From NCBI GenBank assembly GCA_030446945.1, contig JAUJMI010000108.1, forward strand, positions 1 to 9,840: a stretch of 9,840 bases of DNA, read 5' to 3'. The DNA comes from Longimicrobium sp. (GTDB taxonomy: Bacteria; Gemmatimonadota; Gemmatimonadetes; Longimicrobiales; Longimicrobiaceae). Shown piece by piece: positions 5,675 to 9,840 of the stretch (position 1 is its first letter; the number at the start of each line of letters is the position of its first letter). The notes beneath the pieces are model-generated. The model searched no databases. It was given only the letters and a program-made list of their open reading frames with translations, and was not told where the DNA came from. The position numbers were made by a program, and so were the translations under genes.

Positions 5675-6721
5675 TCAGCGCGCTTCGACTACGACGGAAC
5701 GCACCGCGTTCGCGCCGTAGCCGAGGCGGTTCCAGCGCGGAGAGTCCGGCTGAACGTTCCCCGCGGCGTCGTGGGCGCGGACGCGCAGGGTATGGCGCCC
5801 CGACGCGCGGCTCGCCCACTCGTACTCCCAGCGCTGCCACAGGTAGCTGTGGGAGGCGGGGTGCACCCGCGCGTCCTCCCAAGCATCCCCCCCGTCCACC
5901 GCCAGCTGCACGCGCGTGACGGGGGCCGCGCCGGACCAGGCCCACCCGCGCACCGTCACGGGCCGGGTCCCGAGCACTTCCCCGCCCCGCGGCTCGGTGA
6001 CGACGGCCTTCACCGCCATCTCCGCTACCGGGACGGCGGGGCCGCCGGCGCCGTAGTCCATCACGTAGCGCTCGCGCTGGAAGTAGCCGGCGAACGGTTC
6101 GGTGAGCACGGAAACCCGCGACACCCACTTGACGCTGGCCATCCCGTACCAGCCGGGGACCACCAGCCGCAGCGGGGCTCCGTGCTCCGGCGGCAGCGGC
6201 GCGCCGTTCATTTCGAAGGCCAGCAGCGTGTCCGGGTGCAGCGCCTTGTCCATCGGCAGCGAGCGGGCGAAGCAGATCTCGTTTCCGCCGGCGAACCCCT
6301 CGTCGGCGGCCTCCACCAGCACCTCCAGGGCACTCGGAGCCACGCCCGCGCGGGCGAGAACGTCCGCCAGGGAGACGCCGCCCCACTCCGCCGCCGCCAC
6401 CGCGCCGCCGCCCCACAGCTCCCCCGCCGGAAGCGGAGCGAGGGTGAGGCGGTCGTTTCCCGCGCACTCCAGCGTCACGCCCAGCGTGCGGCGGGGGAGG
6501 CGCGCCAGCTCGTCCATCCCCAGCTCCAGCGCCTCCCCCACGGCGCCGTCCACGCGGACGCGGTGGGTGCGCGCGTCCAGCTCCGGGAAGGGGAAGTTGC
6601 TGCGGACGTAGTGCAGCCCGGCCGGGGTGATCTCGGCGGCAAGCGCGTCCTGGGGCGTCTCCGCGCAGAGCGGCGTCGGCCTGACGATTACGCGTGATTC
6701 ACCGAGCATGGGTCTCGCCAT
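5675..6721 (-). CDS. Sulfite oxidase-family molybdopterin oxidoreductase
   Basis: A 348-residue soluble molybdoenzyme of the sulfite oxidase (SuoX/YedY-like) family. The molybdopterin domain (about 15-225) contains RSNFPFP (40-46), the Mo-ligand cysteine C86 in VTLECAGNDR, GGNEICFARSLPMDKALHPD (145-164, cofactor and substrate pocket), LAFEMNGAPLPPEHGAPLRL (167-186) and the signature VPGWYGMASVKWV (188-200). A C-terminal Ig-like dimerisation domain (about 235-345) follows, with RGWAWSGAAPVTRVQLAVDGG and NRLGYGANAV. There is no heme or cytochrome domain and no Tat or Sec signal, so it is probably cytoplasmic, unlike many bacterial relatives. The natural electron donor and acceptor cannot be read from the sequence. 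The start at 6721 is the longest natural one; ATG at 6709 is an alternative with a slightly better ribosome site. It needs the molybdopterin cofactor, whose synthesis genes lie 3 kb away. A likely promoter lies at 6846-6875. Confidence 0.92.
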   Translation of the reverse strand: MARPMLGESRVIVRPTPLCAETPQDALAAEITPAGLHYVRSNFPFPELDARTHRVRVDGAVGEALELGMDELARLPRRTLGVTLECAGNDRLTLAPLPAGELWGGGAVAAAEWGGVSLADVLARAGVAPSALEVLVEAADEGFAGGNEICFARSLPMDKALHPDTLLAFEMNGAPLPPEHGAPLRLVVPGWYGMASVKWVSRVSVLTEPFAGYFQRERYVMDYGAGGPAVPVAEMAVKAVVTEPRGGEVLGTRPVTVRGWAWSGAAPVTRVQLAVDGGDAWEDARVHPASHSYLWQRWEYEWASRASGRHTLRVRAHDAAGNVQPDSPRWNRLGYGANAVRSVVVEAR

Positions 6722-6782
6722 GTTCGCGCACGAGCGAGGACTGTTCGGTGAGGAGCTGGTGCACAGTGACGATGATCTTCAT
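6699..6782 (-). CDS. Possible 27-aa leader peptide overlapping the molybdoenzyme start
   Basis: A short frame, MKIIVTVHQLLTEQSSLVRE and seven more residues, starts in the leader of the molybdoenzyme transcript and ends 20 bases inside that gene in another frame. Amino-acid composition is ordinary, with lysine, isoleucine and serine unlike the surrounding arginine/proline shadow frames. There is no good Shine-Dalgarno. It could be a coupled upstream ORF or chance. Confidence 0.25.
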   Translation of the reverse strand: MKIIVTVHQLLTEQSSLVREHGETHAR

Positions 6783-6845
6783 GGGATGGAAGGGGCGCGC
6801 GGGACGAGGATGAGGCCGCGGAGAGCGCCCGGACGGTGCACGAGG

Positions 6846-6875
6846 ATCATCGCAGGTTGGGGGCGTCCGTGTCAA
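6846..6875 (-). promoter_or_regulatory. Candidate sigma70-type promoter for the molybdoenzyme gene
   Basis: On the minus strand a perfect TTGACA (6875-6870) is followed after 18 bases by GATGAT (6851-6846; 4/6 to TATAAT). Transcription would start near 6839, giving a leader of about 118 bases. It lies in the 266-base divergent spacer shared with the RNase H gene on the other strand; I found no equally good promoter on the plus strand. Confidence 0.6.
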
Positions 6876-6987
6876 TCTCCCGGAAGAGGAAATCGCGGGT
6901 TGCGCACGGGCGGGCGGCGCTGTCTTGTTAAGCGGACGTGCACGCCCAGCCGGGCTCCGCACCCGCGCACCCTCACCAGGCCGATTC

Positions 6988-7611
6988 TTGAGCGTCCAGA
7001 GCCCATTGCAGAGCCAGCCGCTGATCCACATCTACGCCGACGAATCGTGCCTGGGGAACCAGTTCAAGGAGAGGGCGCGCCCGGGCGGAGCCGCGGGGCT
7101 GGTGGAGCTCTTCCACCTCGAGCGCGGCTGGGTGCGGCGCGACTTCTGGGTTTCCGAACCGAACACCACCAACAACCGCATGGCGATCCGCAGCGCCATC
7201 CTTCCGCTGGCGGCGCTCAAGGCCCCGTCGCGCGTGGTCTTCACCACCGACAGCCGCTACCTGGTGGACGGGATGACGCAGTGGGTGCACGGGTGGGCTG
7301 CCCGCGGCTGGACGCGCAAGTCGGGGGAGATCGAGAACCTGGAGGAGTGGAAGGAGCTGCTGCGGGCGGCGGGTCGCCACAAGATCATGTGGCGCTGGGT
7401 GAAGGGGCACGCCGGACATCCGCAGAACGAGTACGCCAACGACCTCGCCATCCGCGCCGCCACCAAGCAGCTCAACAGCGGCGGCCTGGTGGAGTCCGGC
7501 TTCGACGACTGGATCGCGAAGCAGCAGGAGCGCGACAAGTTCCTCGACTTCTTCGCCCTCCCCCCGGACGAAGCGGGGTTCAAGCCGTCACGGGCGCTCC
7601 CACGGGCATGA
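6988..7611 (+). CDS. RNase H-like protein lacking the second catalytic acid
   Basis: A 207-residue protein with the RNase HI fold. HIYADESCLGNQ holds the first catalytic Asp (D18). TTDSRYLVDGMTQWVHGWAARGW holds D88 and the helical handle. VKGHAGHPQNEYAND holds the flexible-loop H141 and the last Asp D152. In E. coli RNase HI the motif TNNRME supplies the essential Glu48; here it reads TTNNRMAIR, with Ala66 at that place, so the D-E-D-D set becomes D-A-D-D. Glu19, right after the first Asp, may be relevant. A 45-residue extension after the fold ends in DFFALPPDEAGFKPS. If active, it would cut RNA in RNA-DNA hybrids. The start is uncertain: no in-frame ATG precedes residue 65. TTG at 6988, with AGG seven bases upstream, gives the best N-terminus; TTG at 6925 and 7006 are alternatives. 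The gene faces away from the molybdoenzyme. Confidence 0.85.
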   Translation: MSVQSPLQSQPLIHIYADESCLGNQFKERARPGGAAGLVELFHLERGWVRRDFWVSEPNTTNNRMAIRSAILPLAALKAPSRVVFTTDSRYLVDGMTQWVHGWAARGWTRKSGEIENLEEWKELLRAAGRHKIMWRWVKGHAGHPQNEYANDLAIRAATKQLNSGGLVESGFDDWIAKQQERDKFLDFFALPPDEAGFKPSRALPRA

Positions 7612-7680
7612 CCGCCCGGAGCGACGCGGAGGCATTCCCTGCGTGCGCGGTACCGCTCTCTCCAGCGCCCCTGCGCGAGA

Positions 7681-7880
7681 TCATGGCGCCCGGTTCGTAC
7701 GCTCGCCGGGTAAGAGGTCGCCCGGCCGATTCACGAGTGTGGCGGGGAGTGCGTGGAACAGGTCGATCACCTTCTTCGACCGCGTCGGGATGTCTTCGTT
7801 CTGGGTGAAGCGGTCGAAGAACGACGGGCGCCGGGCGGAGGATGGAGAACGCCTGCGCTGCTTCTCCTTTGCGATATCAT
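7681..7880 (-). pseudogene. Probable frameshifted small gene downstream of lipB
   Basis: On the minus strand, the frame ending at the TGA at 7681 reads FFDRFTQNEDIPTRSKKVIDL and continues for about 25 residues to GERTNRAP. Composition is natural and GC is high in third codon positions, like the real genes nearby. That frame has no ATG, GTG or TTG where translation should begin. However, an ATG at 7880-7878 overlaps the lipB stop as ATGA, the usual sign of a coupled next gene. From that ATG the frame runs into arginine/proline/serine-rich nonsense. Removing two bases from ATGATATCGC (for example the duplicated AT) would join the two as MIAKEKQRRR and onward, a protein of about 65 residues. So this is either a real gene broken by a recent indel or a sequencing error. 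I do not recognise the family. Confidence 0.5.
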
Positions 7881-8557
7881 CCCCGCGGAGCGTGCGTAGC
7901 GGCCGAGCCGAACACCCGCTCGAAGCTCCGCACCGCCGCCGCTTCCACCTCGTCGATCTCCACGGGCCTTCCAAGCTCGCCCGAGATCGATCCGACGCCG
8001 TACGCGCGAATGCCGCAGGGGATGATCGTCTGGAAGAATGACAGATCGGTGCTGACGTTCAGGGCGAAGCCGTGGCTCGTGATCCACCCCGACGACACCC
8101 GCACCCCGATGGCGGCCAGCTTCCGGTCGCCCGCCCAGACGCCCGTCAGCCCCTCCTTCCGCCCGCCGTCCAGCCCGAACTCCGCCAGCACGCCGATCAG
8201 GACTTCCTCCAGGTCGCGAAGGTAGCGGTGGAGGTCGCAGCGGTCCGGCTTGAGGTCCAGGATCGGGTAGCCGACGAGCTGCCCCGGACCGTGGTACGTC
8301 ACGTCCCCGCCCCGCCCCGACTCGAACAGCTCGATCCCGCGCGCCGCCCGCTCCTCGGCGCTCACCACCACGTTCTCGTCACGCGAGCCGCTCCCCTTGG
8401 TGATGACGTGCGGGTGCTCCAGCAGCAGGAGCGTGTCGGGGATCTCGCCCGCGCGGCGTTGCGCCACCAGCTCCGCCTGAAGCGCCAGCGCATCGGCGTA
8501 CGAGACGGTGCCCAGGCGGCGTACGGCGAGTGTGCGGGGATGCGCGGTCGTGTCCAT
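7877..8557 (-). CDS. lipB: Octanoyl-[ACP]:protein N-octanoyltransferase LipB
   Basis: Transfers octanoyl groups from acyl carrier protein to lipoyl-domain lysines, the first step of lipoic acid synthesis, in the cytoplasm. The 226-residue protein has LLLEHPHVITKGSG (43-56), the signature RGGDVTYHGPGQLVGYPIL (82-100), the catalytic lysine K146 in DRKLAAIGVRV, SHGFALNV (161-168), and the nucleophilic cysteine C181 in FQTIIPCGI. Length and motif spacing are normal. The ATG at 8557 is the only good start; its Shine-Dalgarno is weak. It lies downstream of, and on the same strand as, an E2 acyltransferase gene, whose lipoyl domain is a natural substrate. A 114-base gap with a 17-bp inverted repeat separates them. 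The stop overlaps an ATG of a possible further gene. Confidence 0.96.
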   Translation of the reverse strand: MDTTAHPRTLAVRRLGTVSYADALALQAELVAQRRAGEIPDTLLLLEHPHVITKGSGSRDENVVVSAEERAARGIELFESGRGGDVTYHGPGQLVGYPILDLKPDRCDLHRYLRDLEEVLIGVLAEFGLDGGRKEGLTGVWAGDRKLAAIGVRVSSGWITSHGFALNVSTDLSFFQTIIPCGIRAYGVGSISGELGRPVEIDEVEAAAVRSFERVFGSAATHAPRG

Positions 8558-8601
8558 GGTCGGATGATCGGGTTGCGTGGGGCCTCACACAGAGCCACGG
8601 A

Positions 8602-8645
8602 GAGGAAACGGAGAGAACTCCTCCCGCGGTTCTCTCCGTTTCCTC
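8602..8645 (-). repeat. 17-bp perfect inverted repeat between the E2 gene and lipB
   Basis: Arms 8602-8618 and 8629-8645 are exact inverse complements (GAGGAAACGGAGAGAAC and its complement) around a 10-base loop. The hairpin lies 26 bases after the E2 stop. No T-run follows on the minus strand, so it is not a standard intrinsic terminator. The arms and the flanking CACACAGAGCCACGGAG resemble dispersed CACGGAG-type intergenic repeats (from memory). It could limit read-through or protect the E2 mRNA end. Confidence 0.75.
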
Positions 8646-8671
8646 CGAGTTTGCGCGAAGCCCGCAGTCGG

Positions 8672-9690
8672 TCAGCCGTTCTCGCTGGCGCTCTCCATCA
8701 GCTCCTTGACGCGGGCGAGGAACTGGTCGCCGTCCGCGCCGTTGACCAGGCGGTGGTCGTAGCCGAGGGAGATGAAGCCGCGCTTGCGGGCCACGATGGC
8801 GTGGCTGCCGAACTCGTCCGTCACGACGGCGGGCCGCATCTCCACGCCGCCGACGCCCATGATGGCGACCTGCGGCTGGCTGATGATGGGGAAGCCGATG
8901 GTGGTGCCAAAGATCCCGGGGTTGGTGATGGTGAAGGTGCCCCCCTGGATCTCTTCCGGCTTCAGCTCGCGGTTGCGGGCGCGGGTCGCCAGGTCGTTGA
9001 TGCGGCGCGCCAGCCCCACCAGCGACAGGTCGTCCGCCCCGCGCACCACGGGGACGATCAGCCCGTTCTCGATGGCGACCGCGATCCCGATGTTCACGTC
9101 CGCCCGGTAGATCACGTCCTTGCCGGAGATGGTGGCGTTGAGCTTGGGATGCTCGCGCAGCGCCTGCGCCACCGCCTTGGCGATGAAGTGCGTGTAGGTG
9201 ACCTTGACCCCCGCCTCGGCCCACGCGCGCTTGGATTTGGCGCGCACCTGGTCGATGCGCGAGTAGTCCACCTCGAAGTACGAGTGCACGTGCGGCGAGA
9301 TGCGCCGCGAGAGCACCATGTTCTGCGCGATGATCTGCGTGATGCGGCTCATCGGCTCCACGCGGTCGTTGGGCCCGGCCGTGACGGCCGGGTGCTCCAC
9401 GCGCGTGTAGAACTCGTCCCACCCGAAGCCCTCGCCGTCCTGGCGCGGGGCGGCGGGGCGCTTGGCGGGCGGCTGCTGGGCCGGTGCCGCACCCGCGGTT
9501 GCCGGCTGCGCGCCGGGCACGGCGGCGGGAGCCGACGCCTTCTCCTCCACGAAGCGGAGGATGTCATCCTTGGTGACGCGCCCCGCGCGCCCGGTACCGG
9601 GGACGGCGCTGACCTCCACCCCGTGCTCCGCGGCGATCTTGCGGACGAGCGGCGTGCTCTTGCGGCGCAGCCGTTGCGCCGGCCCCGCGG
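8672..9690 (-). CDS. Dihydrolipoamide acyltransferase (E2) of a 2-oxoacid dehydrogenase complex, 5' end missing
   Basis: The E2 core of a pyruvate, 2-oxoglutarate or branched-chain 2-oxoacid dehydrogenase complex. What can be read: the peripheral subunit-binding domain STPLVRKIAAEHG to VTKDDILRFVEEK (about 9658-9545), an Ala/Pro-rich linker, then the catalytic domain from RVEPMSRITQIIAQNM to the stop, including NATISGKDVIYRADVNIGIAV, GGTFTITNPGIFGTTIGFPII and QVAIMGVGGVEMRPAV. The active-site motif is DHRLVNGADG: the catalytic His is present, but the usual Asp (HxxxDG) is Asn (codon 8743-8741). The N-terminal lipoyl domain is not visible, because sequence beyond about 9690 dissolves into G/C runs. 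The edge given is where coding stops being believable, not a true start. The catalytic domain alone does not settle which 2-oxoacid is used. lipB follows on the same strand, which fits lipoylation of this protein. Confidence 0.92.
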
Positions 9691-9840
9691 GCCCCCCCGG
9701 GGTGGGGGGGGCCCCGGGGGGGGGGGGCGGGCCGCGGGGCCGGGCGGGCCCCGGGGCCCCCCCCCCCCCCCCCCGCACCCGCCGCCCCCCCCCCCCCCCG
9801 GGGCGGGGGGGGGGCGGGGGGCCCCCCACCCCCCCGGCGG
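9691..9840. other. Low-complexity G/C end, probable artefact
   Basis: Long runs of C and G with only a few other bases. Read in the E2 frame it gives only Pro, Gly, Arg and Ala, unlike the lipoyl domain or linker expected here. It mirrors the first 110 bases and is best treated as unreliable sequence. Confidence 0.85.

Noticed and set aside
5771..6697. 308-codon plus-strand ORF opposite the molybdoenzyme gene
   Set aside because: Antisense shadow of a gene with complete family motifs.
9691..9829. Pro/Gly-rich N-terminal extension of the E2 protein
   Set aside because: The translation comes from the degraded G/C end and replaces the lipoyl domain expected there; it is not believable protein.

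Overview
This 9.8 kb window is GC-rich, gene-dense bacterial DNA. GC-rich third positions, TTG and GTG starts and the style of the intergenic repeats suggest a Gemmatimonadota-like organism, possibly near the Longimicrobia. That placement is my inference; no rRNA or other strong marker is present. Bases 1 to about 110 and about 9690 to 9840 are almost pure runs of G and C, with no believable coding. They look like sequencing or assembly artefact at two contig ends, so the usable sequence is about 110 to 9690.

Left end, plus strand (151-638): a decayed toxin-antitoxin pair. The PIN-domain toxin has lost the middle to C-terminal part of its fold through an apparent in-frame internal deletion. 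The ribbon-helix-helix antitoxin has ACG where ATG is expected. A repeat-rich spacer with several hairpins follows (631-897).

Minus strand, 893-2626: a tight molybdenum cofactor cluster, moaD-moaE-moaA in transcription order, joined by a 1-nt gap and an ATGA overlap. Upstream come a G-quadruplex-prone spacer, a 101-aa protein of unknown function, a doubtful 61-aa ORF, a strong intrinsic terminator, an HU/IHF-family DNA-binding gene, and carA. The HU gene appears to have its own promoter embedded in the carA stop codon. carA has a clear sigma70-type promoter of its own.

Centre, minus strand (5675-6721): a soluble sulfite-oxidase-family molybdoenzyme, a likely user of the cofactor made by the moa genes. 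A divergent RNase H-like gene (6988-7611, plus strand) lacks the usual second catalytic acid.

Right end, minus strand: the E2 acyltransferase of a 2-oxoacid dehydrogenase complex (5' end lost in the poly-G tail), then lipB, whose product octanoylates E2 lipoyl domains. A 17-bp inverted repeat lies between them. Just after lipB is a coding-looking stretch whose apparent start (ATGA overlap with the lipB stop) is in the wrong frame, so it is probably a frameshifted small gene.

Most of the window is housekeeping. I see no convincing new defence or mobile system. The items most worth a second look are the dying toxin-antitoxin pair, the two catalytic-residue substitutions (RNase H and E2), the two opposed G-quadruplex motifs, the nested inverted repeat at 5431-5617, and the broken ORF after lipB.
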